A DNA stretch of 64,000 nucleotides. It comes from Viscum album (lineage: Eukaryota > Streptophyta > Magnoliopsida > Santalales > Viscaceae). Shown here one piece after another: positions 11,920 to 24,467 of this stretch. The notes beneath the pieces are model-generated. The model made no database searches. It was given only the letters and a program-made list of their open reading frames with translations, and was not told where the DNA came from. Every line of letters begins with the position of its first letter. Position 1 is the first letter of the stretch. The stretch lies in assembly GCA_963277665.1 (NCBI GenBank), contig OY728157.1, positions 369,534,067-369,598,066 of the forward strand. The letters run 5' to 3'. The position numbers and the translations under genes are program-made.

Positions 11920-14900
11920 AGGTTCACCCTCTTGGGTAATGTTATTTGGGGAAGAGTTAGGATAGTTTGGAGCTAGTATTTTCAAGACTTGACATTCTGA
12001 TTACAAGTTAGGTTCCTAGCCATCACAACTCATGATGAGATTCAATTCACTAGGGGAAGTCATGTTTTATTTGAGTTCTTTGTTTCTCAGGGTTTGTTGA
12101 TGATTGGGGGAAATGAAAAAAGAGTTGGGTTGATGGTCCCAATGGGCTCTCATGGCCTCTCAAGACATGTGGAGAAGGGGATATTTCCTTAAAATACTCT
12201 CCATGATGGTGAAGTGATTGGCATATGGCCACCAACCATATGTCCAAGTCACCCACAAACACTAGTTTCCTCTCGTATTGTATTTTTTATTTTTGTTTTT
12301 GAATATTGGAAATATGGATTTAAAATAAAAATTACTTTGTTTTAAGAAACATGTTTTTTTTGAAATTATTTTCTAATAAATTGGAAGTTGTTTCATTTCA
12401 TAAAGGGTGGAAATGATTTTTTAGAATTGTTTTGAAATAGTAAATGGTGTGTTTACAACACCTTTTAACAATAAATTATGTTAAAGTGGGTTTTTAAAAT
12501 CTGTTCTAAATAAAATTTTCTAAAATATTTATTTTTTTAATGGAATAAAGTGTTTTAGAATTTATGTGTGGGGGTTAAAGATGTAATTTTGATTTGGTAA
12601 ATACTGATCATTTAAAAAGTTTTATGAAATTTAAGAATCTTTTTTTGAAATGAGAAGAGTTGAGTTGTTAATTAAATGTGGATTTATGAAATGAACTTTT
12701 TCATGAAATTAGAAGTGTTTTGAAATTGGTTGGAATGTTTTTAAATGGTTTTGAAAGGAATAAAAGTGACTATTTATTGAATGATGGGTGCCTTTTTAAA
12801 TATGGTTGTAAGATGTAAATTGGGTTTTGATTTTATAGTCAGTGGTTTTGAGAAAGGAAAATTATGGTTAAAATGTTTTTGATTTTGAAAATAGGAAATA
12901 TTTGGTTTTGGCCTTTGGAGTTCTCAAGGGTGAACAAATTCATGGGTTTATATGGGAAAATGGATGGTTAATGGAACTTATGGATGAGTTTTAAATTGAA
13001 TATGAGGTGGGTTCCCATTGTGTCATGTTAACATGCATGTGTGAGGCTCATGAGATACCATTGGTAAATGCGCAACCCCAAAACACTATTGTTTTAAGAA
13101 TTCATTTGAAGTAAACTGTTGTTTTTTGATAATGTGTGGTTGGGAGGTGTAGCTTATTTGTTTTCATGATTTTTATTGTGGTATGTTTCGAGTTCATGAA
13201 CCTCTATTATTTAAATGATTTTTTGGGTTTGTGTTTCATCGATAAGTTGGAATGAAGTGTTGGTCAGTGGTCTCTTTTGAGAAAACGTTCAGGAGGCCAA
13301 TGTGGGGGATCGCCTCATGTGTTCAGTTCTGGTTTGTGGTATGTTCTGACCAAATTACCAGCTTGGTTGGGTCCTTATATTTTATTGTTGTCTAGGGTAC
13401 ACCCCCATAAAGAGTTAATACATTACTAATGTGTCACCCATGGAGATTTGTCGTTGGATGATCCTCCAATTGATCAATATAAGTAATTTCTTCTTGAGAT
13501 TTGGAGATTGAGTTTACCCCTCTTTTTTTTCAGTTATTTGGATCCCCTTTTAGAGGGAGAGTAGTTTTGGGAGGTTGAAATAGATATATGTTTCTTAAGA
13601 TTCCCGAGTCATTGAAGGTGATTGAAGTTCAGGGTTATCATTATAGAATGATTTCATAAAGGGCCTATGGGTCTTTCATCACTCTCATCAAAGTAGGAGT
13701 TCATGTTAGGCAACCAGTGTGGAAAATATGGCCAAGAGTGGTAGTTATGGCTGCTTTCTAGAATCGTGTGTTGTTTGGGGCTTGGTATAGGGTCCCTCTC
13801 CTTGTGTTTTTTATTATTCGTAATTTTCATATTCAGTGATGCCTTGTAATGTCGTGTGTTCATTTGAATATAAGGGTGAAAGTCATGAAATCTTACAAGA
13901 GTATCTATTTTGTCAGATGTGTGTCTCCCTTTAGGGAATTCCGAAATCCTATGTTCTAGAGGAAGGTATTTCTATGTGACCTTTAATTCTATTGTTTCCC
14001 ATCTAAAGAAATAAGGGGTGAAATTTGTGTATCCTATGAGCCCTTGTTTTGGTAAAATGATGGGTTAGGGTAAAGTGAGTTTTAAGTGTTCCATGTCTAA
14101 TTGATCTCATCTGAGATCATGGTGTAATTTTTTTGGCACTGGATGAAGAAGTTCCATTTGGGGGTTTCTACAGCTTGACTACGAGGCAGGAGACGCTTTA
14201 ATCATATGATCTCCTACCATAGGTCTCAGAGTGAAGCTGATGCGTAGTCATGGAAAATACCAGGGTCATTCAAAACTTTGGTCAAAGTCTAATACTCACC
14301 ATGAAATATGGTAATAATTTAAACCTCTACTGTCGTCATCTTGTTCCATTTTTTCCCGTTCGGTGGTAGAGGTGGGAGGACCTCGTTTCTATGTTATAGC
14401 CTAAGTTCATGTTATTCACTTAGGTTTCCATTGAATTTTTAGAGAAAAACATAAAATTTGGGCAATGTAGATTGAAGAGAATGGTTTTCACATGGTTAGT
14501 AGTAAACGTGCGCCAACCTATGAAGCCGTGTGATAAGAGGCAGTAGCTACCGCATGGTATCAACATGGTCGTGCACCTCATCCCATGTAACTATGTGAAG
14601 CTTCCCCTTTGGACATAATTCTCTCCACTATTAGTGAACAATTTCCCAAATTTTGCAGACTAAATGTGTGACCAGGACAACTCTTTAAATTTTGGGGTCT
14701 TTTCGTATCGGCCCATGCTGGTCGATTAAGATGGTTGGTTCTTATAGTGGGTAGTATATTTGTGTCTCTCGGTATTAGTAACTTGGTTTTGTCCATAGTT
14801 TTGGTCCAGAAATAGGTATTCTCATTGGGAGTCATATAACTACCAAATTCCTCCTTGGTTAAATGCCGGTATTGGAGTTCACCAAACAGTTTTGTTGAAG

Positions 14901-15286
14901 TAAGACTTTAGTGACCTCATTCATTTTCATTGTTCGTTCCATGTAAGTTTCTTGAGTCTTGTTTGGATAGTGTTTGAGTTGTTTTTTTGTAATGTTGTTT
15001 GAATGTACTTGATCATTTCAGTAAGTGGTGTATTTTTTTTTTGTGAGAGTATTCATTCCTTGATTGATCAATTGGATGTGTTTTGGCTTTTTGGTGGTGG
15101 ATAAAACATGGAAAAGGAGTCAATTTTGGCCTTTTAGTTGGGTTTGGTTTTTTTGCCTGACTGTGGTTTTCTGAGGGAAGAAAGTGTTATGGTAGAGAGC
15201 ATTGTCATTTACATGACTTCTTTTAAAGGAATTTTTCATTTAATTACCATTCCTGATTTGTTTTTGGGGGTTTCCCATGTAATTTT
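11920..15286 (+). other. Interior of the plus-strand element, no recognisable protein domains
   Basis: About 3.4 kb between primer site and polypurine tract. The frames at 12,050-12,262, 13,654-13,863, 14,578-14,835 and 15,138-15,344 have no gag, protease, RT or integrase motif, and most lie on the strand opposite to the element. The region resembles the non-coding interior of large retrotransposon derivatives, or a gag too decayed to read. Confidence 0.5.
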
Positions 15287-15297
15287 GGAGGAGAGGG
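15287..15297 (+). other. Polypurine tract
   Basis: GGAGGAGAGGG lies immediately before TGTGCTTTC, which I take as the start of the 3' LTR. The all-purine run of 11 in a T-rich context is the main support for this boundary. Confidence 0.55.
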
Positions 15298-17765
15298 TGT
15301 GCTTTCATGATTTAGGCCAAACCATGAGCCTATTTTATGTTTAAAAATAAATTTTGTTTTTTATAAATCCTTCATTTTACAAAATTTTACACCCATTCCA
15401 ATTCCCAATTAGATTCCACTAGTATATTAAAACTAAAATATCCTTTTGTACCTCATAAGAATCCATAATCATTATGGATTTTTGTTTTTTATTAACGTAT
15501 TGGGCCAGCCCGTAAGCCCATTTACTACTTTAAAAAAAGTTAAATCTTTAATATCTCATTCAATTTTTTTTTGTTTTTTCAGTGATTATAACTCTCACCC
15601 GAGACCACTTACCCAAGGAGTTCCCAAATTCTCTTTTACCCCTATTTGGATCTCATATTCATCGCGAATTATGGAAAACCTTATCTGGATTTCTCAAATT
15701 GTCCAGATTTGAAGAGGTAACCAGTTTCTTTAAAAGTCTATCATCTTTTACTCTATTCCCTCTATTTCAATTATTATTTGACCTACTCATCCTTATTCAA
15801 ACCTCAATTTCATTTTTGTAAGTGTGTAAATTCAGCTATTGGTGTATTTGGGGCGTTTTATTCAAGATAGCTCAAGTAAGTGGGTTTTCATACTTCCTTC
15901 TCCCATTTTCTTAGGGTTTCTTTCTTTTTCTTAGTATTTCCTCAATATTTTCTTGAATTTCATAATTTCCAAAACGTTAGGATTTGAACTTAGGGTTTTA
16001 TCTTGGGTTTATCTCTGTAATCTTGTGGTATTAGGTTTGATTTAACTCTCTTGTGGGGTGGCGGTGGTGCGGGTGAACTTTCACACAAGGATTTGGTGTT
16101 TTGACATTTGTGGTAGGTGATTCCATGTGTAATAATTTCTTGATGTGTTGTCTTGATTTATTTATCATGTTCCAAATATGTTGTGTGTGGTGCGAAAAAT
16201 ATTTTTGGTACCTTTGGAAAAGAGGTTAATTTTAAATTATTGTTTTTGTGTAAAAATGTGTGTTTGTCTTTTTTATTCCATATTGTACCACATGGGGATA
16301 TTTTATGGTTCATTAAATGGTTTTATTAAATGATTATAGGGATTAGAATTAATGTTTTATGTTATATTGGAATGAATTTGGTTTCAAAATATCTTTTTAG
16401 ATGGATTTTATGTACAACTCTTGGTTACACTCCTTGGTCTTGTTTTATGAAGGTTTTAAATGGTTTTTGGATTTATGTAAGAGGTGAAACTATGTTGGAA
16501 AAATATTTTGGTAAGATTGTAATTTTTAAATGGTCCATTTTAATGTTAAAGGGCTGTTATGTTATGTGTACTATCTTGGAAACGTTTTATAAAATATTTT
16601 AATGTGTTTATTGAAGCGTGAAAGAGATGTGAAACACGTTTTATGCTGTTTTGGTGTAAGTATGGTTTCAAAATGAATCTTAATGAAAAAGGAAATTATG
16701 TGACATGTGTGTGGGTTATTTTGTGTTTTTGTGATCTAGAAATGGTATTTTAATGTGGAAATGGTATTTAATGGCTTGTGGAACTTGTTTGAGCACAAGA
16801 GGGAAAACTCGAGTATCTAGGTTGGTGGACGTGTACTAGTATGCTAGTGATCCCATGGGGTTTGGCCCCCATTTCACATAGAAAGTTTGATGATGAAAAC
16901 ACTAAATAAAATATGACGATGATGATGTTGTTGGTGGGGGGGTACTAGGTTATGTTTATGATCCCTACTATCATCTCATGTGCATGATAATGAATATTTG
17001 TATGGTTACTTCACTGAGATACGAGGAACCTGGGACCCACAACGAGTTAGCACCCATGAGTGTTCCCATTGCTAGTGCTCATTGGAAATTTTACACTCAT
17101 CATCGGCATATGGTGTGTTTGGATGAAAAAATTCAGTATCTTGTGAATTTTATTTAGAAGTGTTTATTCTTTAAAATATCCAACTTGAAAATTGATTTTC
17201 TTTAGTGTTTCATTTCCTAACGATTAATTATATCACTTCTTGTTTAAAAAACATGCCATATTTTTGTCTCATAATGATTATGACATGGAATATTTTTAGG
17301 GTGAAATCCTAATGGGATTTTCCTCACACCCTACATACACCTTTTGGTGTAAGTATACTTCGTAATGTTTGTTGCAGGTATGGGGAAAGCTATTAAAACT
17401 GGTGGTCTAGGTTTCTAGCTGTCTTTCATGCTGTGGTATTATGGAGATGGATTGAGGGTGATTCCCCATATACTAGGCCGTCCATTTTGGATTTCATATT
17501 TTGTTGTATTATTTGGTCTTTGAATCAACCTTCTTTCCCAATTCTGAATTTTATTAAAGGCTTTTTTGGGGTAAAATTTATGATTCGTTTTATTCATTGT
17601 ATTTGGTTGTCTTATTTTTCTGAACTTAAGTAAATCATTCCCAAACACTAGTATATGATTCATAGGAACTTGTTCCAGCCAATGGGGATCGGGAATTCCC
17701 TTCGGGTCTTTCGAAAGACTAGGTCAGGTTCCAGTTTTGAAGGTGACCAGATCTGGTTCATGACA
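15298..17765 (+). repeat. 3' LTR (~2.47 kb)
   Basis: It starts TGTG and ends GACA. Only the last 56 bp have a partner (11,849-11,904), so the left boundary rests on the polypurine tract alone. Frames inside it (15,446-15,821; 16,330-16,602; 17,433-17,897) show no protein motif. Confidence 0.55.
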
Positions 17766-17767
17766 CC

Positions 17768-17834
17768 TTTTATATTATTTAATTATAATAACTCACTGCA
17801 TGTATATTGGTTAGTTAATGTATATTTTCATCAT
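17768..17834. repeat. 67-bp flanking duplication, right copy
   Basis: Nearly identical to 11,782-11,848. Together they bracket the plus-strand LTR element at 11,849-17,765. Confidence 0.8.
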
Positions 17835-18147
17835 ATAATGCTAATAATATCATTTTTTACATTAAATTTTTTGATTGAGATTTTTGTTATTTTCTAGTAA
17901 TTAAAATATCATAATTTATAGATTTTAAAATTTGTTATAATATTTTTTAAAATGATTTGTGATACCCAGTTACATTCCACGGAATCCAAGGGCATGGTTT
18001 TTGAAAATAGAATAAATCATGATCTTCTTTCATGTAATTTAATGATATCAATGAGTTACATTATAATGATAATTAATTATTATATTGTCCTTACAGAATT
18101 TTATTCATGAAATATAATACTTCTTAATTTCATATAAATTCATAAAA

Positions 18148-18440
18148 TAAATTTTTATAACTATCCACATAAGGCTGTCATGAAAAAGAATACATATCGG
18201 CCATGGAGGTGGAAGTCTGTATATATGAATATGTGTCATATTCATTTTTAAACAGATAGATATAAAGGTATTTATATAATAAATTATCATTACAAATTAT
18301 AATAATTTCATAAATATCATATTTAATCAACATATGCATTCTTAAAATAAACCATTTATGGTGGTGATGAAAATAAAAACGCATTGTCCATGGAGACGGT
18401 AGTCTGCACGTAAGTACAAGCACATTTTCAATTTTTGAAT
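18148..18440. repeat. ~188-bp tandem duplication inside the 5' LTR
   Basis: Counterpart of 3,811-4,130. Units start near 18,148 and 18,335 and share GTCATGAAA/GTGATGAAA, a CCATGGAG core and a following T-rich block. Confidence 0.55.
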
Positions 18441-20146
18441 GGTTTGAAGGAAGGTAGAAAATAATTATTCCATAAAAATAATAAAATTTAATTATAATAA
18501 TGATAATAATTTAATTATTTTATTACGGTTATAATATATTTGTTGTAGGTGGAATACAAATGAAAAAAAGAAATAAAAATGGAATGATTAAGGGTTTTAC
18601 CTTACTCTACAGGATAGCTCCTTGATCTGTCTTAGATCGATCTTTTAGTGAGGAAAATTCATTTAAATCTTTAGAAAGATATTTTGGAAGTTTTTTTGGT
18701 AGAATTTTCTTAATATAAAAACATTTATATGTTAGGATAACTGAGGTGGTAAAGGGTCCCTTTTATAAGTGAGAGAGGTGGCACTTTTGAAAATTCACAT
18801 TAATTTATGTTAAATACATGTCACTTTCAAAGTATTTTTGCTACAAAAGTAAATAATAATAATAGAGAGGTGTAAATCCTTGTTTGATACACATATCATA
18901 AAATCCAATAATGGATAATATTTTTAGGTATTTATGTATTTTTCTATTAATTTAAGTATTTATTATAATTTACTTTTACCATAGTAACTTATTTTTTAAC
19001 CTTGGTAACTTATTATCATGAACAAAAATAAAATTATACTTATTTTAAAAATTTTATATTCTTATTTAAAATATTACAAACATTTTATAAGTTTAAATTT
19101 CTAAAAGTAATAAAATTTTGTTCTAAAATAAAAAATGTATAACGCGTAAAAATAATTTTTAGAGAAAAATATTACTTTTATTGCAAAAATGGTAATCGTA
19201 GATTTATAAATTAACATTTTTATATTAATTGTATAATTTTATTTTTTAAAGACATATATATTTAGGAAAATTTTTTCATAAAATTGTATGTCTTGATTTT
19301 ATCATAGTAATAACAAAAAAGTCACAAAATTCGTAAGAACGGTATTTTACACTGTTCTAATAAAAATAAATATATTATAAAAATACAAAGAAAAAATCAT
19401 CCAAAAATAAATTGTTTATGATTTATCAAAATAAAATTTTAAATTTCTTCAAATTAAAATTTCAAAATTTTGGAATTCTATTTTTAAATGAAAACATAAA
19501 ATATAATGAAAACAATTTTTATAAGAAAATAAAATTTTAAAATATTAATTTTTCTAGTTAATATTACCTATATATTACAATGTTAATTAATGGTAATATA
19601 TATTTCTTATCAATAATATTATTTATCATCATTTAACCATTACATATTTAGTTTTTTAATATAAAAATGTATAGTGCATAAAAAGGAAATTTTTTTTAAA
19701 ATACATTTTTGAGAATAAAATTAATTTGACCATATTAAGAACCTAGAAATAACTATGGGATGATTTTAATTTATTTCCATATGTGTATTATCTATGCACT
19801 TTAGTAAAATAATTCTTTAGTAGTAATTTATTTTATTAAGATAAGAATATGAAACACCTTTAGAGATATACTTCTTTGGAAAAAAATTATTGAATAATCT
19901 TAGCCAAAATACAATTAAAATTTACTATTTATATTATAATTATTTAATTTTATCAATTTATTAATGTTAAAATATTTCTTTTAATTTTATCATATTATTA
20001 TTTAATAATAATATTTTTAACATATAAAAATATTTCATAATAAAATATTTTAATTGATATTTTTTTGTTCTTTACTAATTGTAAAATATAATATTTAAAT
20101 TTTTTACTAACAATACACAACTTAATTAAAATTATCATATATATGC

Positions 20147-20222
20147 ATATCCAATGACTATATTTCCAATGACCATATTTCCATGACCGTATTTCCAATG
20201 AACATATTTATAATGGTCATAT
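20147..20222. repeat. 15-bp minisatellite in the 5' LTR
   Basis: Four to five copies of a unit like CCAATGACCATATTT in a row, one copy being one base short. It corresponds to 5,817-5,880 in the other LTR, where copies are fewer and more degenerate. Confidence 0.65.
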
Positions 20223-20605
20223 TGGTTCATCAATATAGACTTAACAAAATCATTCATTCCATTCTCACTTCTTAAGTCACTCGTCACATTCCTCATAATG
20301 ATTTCTAATTTAATAATTTTATTTCTCCGTATAGGTTTTGTTCTAATAATGTAGATTCTTAAGGATTTAGATAATCTAAGGGATCTCTTAGTTTGGAATA
20401 TATTATTCATTTATTTTAATTTATGCATGTGTAATGGATATAATAAACCGTAGTATGGAATACATGATCTCATGTACATTCATTGTAATGTTCATCTCAA
20501 TAAAATGTATCATAGTTTTTTTAGTTTGGTATTGTGTGTGAAAGAAAATATTCAACATATTATTTATTTAAAGAAAATTTATTACTAAAATTATAGGGAG
20601 TTATA

Positions 20606-23600
20606 GTTACGTCATTTGAAAATAACCTCACAAGAATATAAACACACTAAATAAAGTTATAAAAACATAGGGGGTGACACATGGTACCCCCACATACCAC
20701 CATAGAACCAATATTCCCCATAATGGGTTTCCCTCTCATGTTTTTTTATTGAGTGATTAGAGAACCCTAGATACAACACCTCATGCCGCATGTGTAGATG
20801 TATGAGCCATTAAATTGACTTGATCAAACAGATAGTGGGGATTTATGTCACACCTTACCCAATATCACTATCAGCCATCCAATCGAGAGATCAACTGGCT
20901 ATGAATCTATGAAGCCTTTTAGTGGGATATAATAGACATAGAAAACTCAACATAATTTGATATACTTGATCAACCAGTTACATTAAATCCAACTCCTATA
21001 TACTATACCAGTCCCTTGTTAATATTATAGGGAAAAAATTGTTAATCATGGGTTTTTATGGCAGATTTAATGATCAAAATTAATATCCATGGATGTCACC
21101 ACCAGAGACACCCATTATAGCCTGTAATGGATTTCTAGATAGAGGAAGGGAATATTCTTTTCTAAATATATTCATAATATTTTTATCATCATGAGGATCA
21201 TGGAATTATAAGAATTATCTTTTAAATGAATCATTACAACACCTAACATCTAGAGAAGAATAAAAATATTGAAAAACTTTTGTATAATATAACTTCTAAT
21301 CTATTTATTGGATCATCCTTAAATAGCTCTCATTAGATTTTTATCAAATTATTTATTCATTTATATATGACCTTATTGATAATTATATATAGTTTTTTAT
21401 TCATTAAATTATCCAAAAAATAGTAAAACACATATTTAATACTAGTCTAAAAATAGAATTCCAAACTCATAAAATGATATCTCATTCATAAAATTTAGAT
21501 CTAATGAACATTATACTTGAATTTCATTTTATAATTCAATGTTTTGATACTTTTTAATAGAGAGATAATTTTTAGGAATTGAAAATTCTCCCAAGATTCA
21601 CTTGAAATAAATTAATTTCATTTCAGATAAACCACTTCCAATAGTTTGATCATTATTTTCAGTTTAACATACTAAAATTTTAAATTTAAATTTGACCATT
21701 TTTATTATAAATGAGAATATAGAAATTTCATAGGTAGAATTAGCAGAAATGATAAAAAACATTGATCCAAATAACCATACCTTGAGCCTGAATTTCATCA
21801 TCCTAATTAATTCTCCCTCCACTAGATTTATCTTCACTTTATTTCCATGGTAAATTATAGTTCATGACAATTAACTTTCGATAAAAAGAAACATATTCAT
21901 TTTAAGGGATATATATATATATATTAGTACTTATCCTCTTTAAATAATATAAAATTCCTCCATACCACTAAAAATTTATAAACCTCACCAAAAAAAAAAC
22001 TTCATGATCCCAATAAAATAACGGAGTCTGATAAATTTTTCCATATTTCTAAGAATAGGTAAAATAAATTTTTGAACCTTTTAAATTTAAATACTAAATT
22101 TAAAACAAATTCTATTGGAAATCAAATCACCCACCAATAGTAGTTTCCCTTAAAGTAAAACATTGGATATTACATGAAAAATAAATTCATTTCTTTTCAA
22201 TAAAAAGGTTTTAAAAAATTATAAAATAATGTTTTTTTTAAATTTATTTAAATATCTATATCAAATAAAAATATTTGTCACTTTGTTTTTAATTTTTATA
22301 AAAATTTATTCATTTAAAAAATATAATTTTTACCCATAAAATTAAAAAAACATCATTTAAATGTAGAAGAATGAAAAATCTATTTGAAATTAAATAAAAT
22401 TATTTTTTCTTATAAATAAATTATTTTTTCATTCATTCTGTTTATATTATTTTTTTAGAATAAAATTTACCAAATCTACTTTCATTGTTTAATGGAATAA
22501 AATCTTCTAATATATTTCAAAATATTTTTAAAATTTTTATTCTAACATAGAATAATAAAAAGATCCCCCATTCTTTTTTGGGTGTAATACGAAAATAATC
22601 TTCCTTAATAAAATTAAAATAAATTTAATTTTAGTTTTTTTAAATTAAATATTATTTATTTTTTATTAAATGAAAAAATGTTATATTATATATATTTAAT
22701 TCAAGTGTAAAATTATATATATATATATTGAAAATTTAAATGATTTATATAAAGACCTTTTGTAACAAGGAACCCCTATTGTGATGGTAGTGAAGATGAG
22801 TTTGACCCCTGGTGCTTGTCTCCAAAAATTTACAAGTTGTTGAATAGAATTGAGGATATAATCAAACAAAAAATGGGAGGAATTACACTCATATTCCAAG
22901 AAACATAAAACTAACAACAAATTAACTACATAAAATTTTAAATAAAATCATTCCATAGTGTTTGAAAATATCATACATAGCGATGTTTTATAATATAAAA
23001 TACACAAAGACACTCCAATGGTGGTGATAATAACATGAATCGTGATCTCCACAAGCTAGTACAGACCGAATCTATCACCATATCCCTCTTAGAACCCTAT
23101 AAAATTGATGTATATATATATATATAGATTACTATACAAGTTTACTCAGAAGGATCCTCCCCAACAACTCTTATACATATGAGGAAAAAAATATTAATGC
23201 CTCGATGAATAAAAAAATAACCAACTCACACCAATATTAGGTTAACTTTCACCAAACCTCACCAAGGCTTGCTCATGAACATAACATCCAGGCATAATAT
23301 CATCATATCAAAATATTATGTCAAGAAGGTATCATATAATAACTTAATAATTGGTTTATCACTCTCATACACCAATGACATACATCATAGTGCTCTTATG
23401 CTTTTTACATTAATATATTTACATAAACACATACCAGATGTCATCTGTAACCATATATCCACAGTCATATTCAACCTCAACACATCATAAATACCTCTCA
23501 CATCCTCATCGCAATAGGGTATCATGAACATGAAGAACATGAACCATGTTACCTCCTCTTACCATGCATGACACCTATCATGTATGACATCCTCCATTAT

Positions 23601-24174
23601 ATCATCATCCCATAATTATCACAACATCATCACATGATGGGAACTCAAACTCTAAGCCATTATAACTCATGAATCATCACCTCAAGATATTATATTCTAT
23701 ACTACACCTAGAAAAGAGAATGAGGAATTGGGATTAGTCAGTTATCTTTTCCCCTTCTAACCTAGATGTTGAAGAAAACTCCCAGGACTCAAAATAATAT
23801 AATCTTAGGTTAGGTTACCTAACTCGAGTGGTGTTGCATAAGAAATACCAAGAAGATATAATGAATATATTAGACACACACATTTCCAACCCAAGTGTTT
23901 ACACCCAAATAACATTTCCATCACCCATAAAAACAATTTTATTACTACTACCATATACTAACAATCTCTATCACCACTATATCGTAAACTCTCCCTATAT
24001 ATTCAAACAAGACAACCATAAAAATCATAATTATCTTCCTATTAAATCGTACCATCATTAAAATTTATTATAATTACTATTTATCATCCATATTACATTC
24101 TTTATATCATTAATTAGTATATATTTAATATAAATACATTTTATAACCATTATCCACATTTTAATAAACTATTA
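20606..24174. other. AT-rich region between two retrotransposons, nothing recognised
   Basis: The left part (20,606-22,680) is AT-rich without domains. Around 22,713-22,728 and 23,109-23,126 there are (AT)n runs. The part from about 23,040 to 24,174 is richer in C and A on the plus strand and, like 44,116-45,438, has the composition of a minus-strand gypsy LTR, but I cannot pair it with a second copy. Frames at 22,696-22,920, 23,269-23,490 and 23,828-24,061 have no recognisable motif. Confidence 0.45.
22713..22728. repeat. (AT)n microsatellite
   Basis: Eight AT repeats in the unassigned region between the large element and the copia element; another run of similar size is at 23,109-23,126. 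Confidence 0.85.
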
Positions 24175-24467
24175 CAGCTATGAACTTGGATTTTATGATG
24201 AAGTTGTTGAAGGTTTTCATTTTTTAAAAACCCCATTTTTGAGAATCATTAGAAGTGTCTGAGATAAAGTTTGAATTAATTAGAATGTTTTTGAGTTGAT
24301 TGAAAATGGTTTGAGTTGTTGTGAATACATTTATTTAGTGTTCAATGTCATATTTAATTATTAAATACCCTCATAATACTTTGACACATCATATTACTTT
24401 TTTCTAAGGCAAGAAAAATTTAAAATTTAATATTTATAAGACTCTTGCTATGGGCATATGCATTTGT
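24175..24467 (+). repeat. Copia 5' LTR, left fragment
   Basis: It aligns with the start of the 3' LTR (39,512-39,790): shared blocks include ATGAAGTTGTTGAAG, TTTTGAGAATCATTA, and the ACATCATAT region. Its last bases, TTTGT, form the target duplication of the gypsy insertion that follows. Confidence 0.8.

Larger units (their letters stand above)
11849..17765 (+). mobile_element. LTR retrotransposon with 5' LTR truncated to 56 bp, inserted in an LTR
   Basis: A short sequence at 11,849-11,904 ending GTTCATGACA matches the end of a long repeat finishing at 17,765 (17,711-17,765). It is followed at once by an iMet-like primer site (11,908-11,919). A purine tract at 15,287-15,297 precedes TGTG at 15,298, giving a 3' LTR of about 2.47 kb. 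The interior is about 3.4 kb, richer in G and T on the plus strand than its surroundings, and I recognise no gag or pol in it. The flanks are a 67-bp duplication rather than a short target duplication. It splits the 5' LTR of the large element. Confidence 0.65.
1379..20605 (-). mobile_element. Large LTR retrotransposon with ~4.9 kb LTRs, gag remnant only, carrying two later insertions
   Basis: Two direct repeats of about 4.9 kb (1,379-6,274; and 9,732-11,848 joined to 17,768-20,605) enclose a 3.4 kb interior. On the plus strand both begin TATAAYAACCC and end in GTTATA, which fits decayed TG...CA LTR ends. Orientation is minus because a tRNA-iMet-like primer site lies next to the right-hand LTR (9,719-9,730, minus strand) and a purine-rich tract (AGCAGAGAA) lies next to the left-hand LTR at about 6,275. 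The interior keeps gag zinc-knuckle code on the minus strand, but I see no protease, RT or integrase. It therefore resembles a large non-autonomous derivative of a Ty3/gypsy element. The interior also holds a CACTA-like insertion, and the 5' LTR holds a second LTR element. The candidate flanking 5-mers (AATAC and GTTAC) do not match well. Confidence 0.8.
17766..20605 (-). repeat. 5' LTR of the large element, part 2
   Basis: It resumes the LTR cut at 11,848 and aligns with 3,425-6,274 through to the GTTATA end at 20,605. Its first 67 bp repeat the end of part 1. Without that duplication the LTR comes to about 4.9 kb, equal to the copy at 1,379-6,274. Confidence 0.8.

Noticed and set aside
12050..12262. 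Minus-strand frame in the interior of the 11,849-17,765 element
   Set aside because: Opposite to the element's strand and without protein motifs.
1374..20610. Target duplication of the large element (AATAC / GTTAC)
   Set aside because: Only three of five bases match, no better than chance in this AT-rich sequence.
22780..22870. Box-B-like GGGTCAAACTC on the minus strand, possible tRNA-derived SINE
   Set aside because: No convincing A box, no second copy in the window, and no clear ends.
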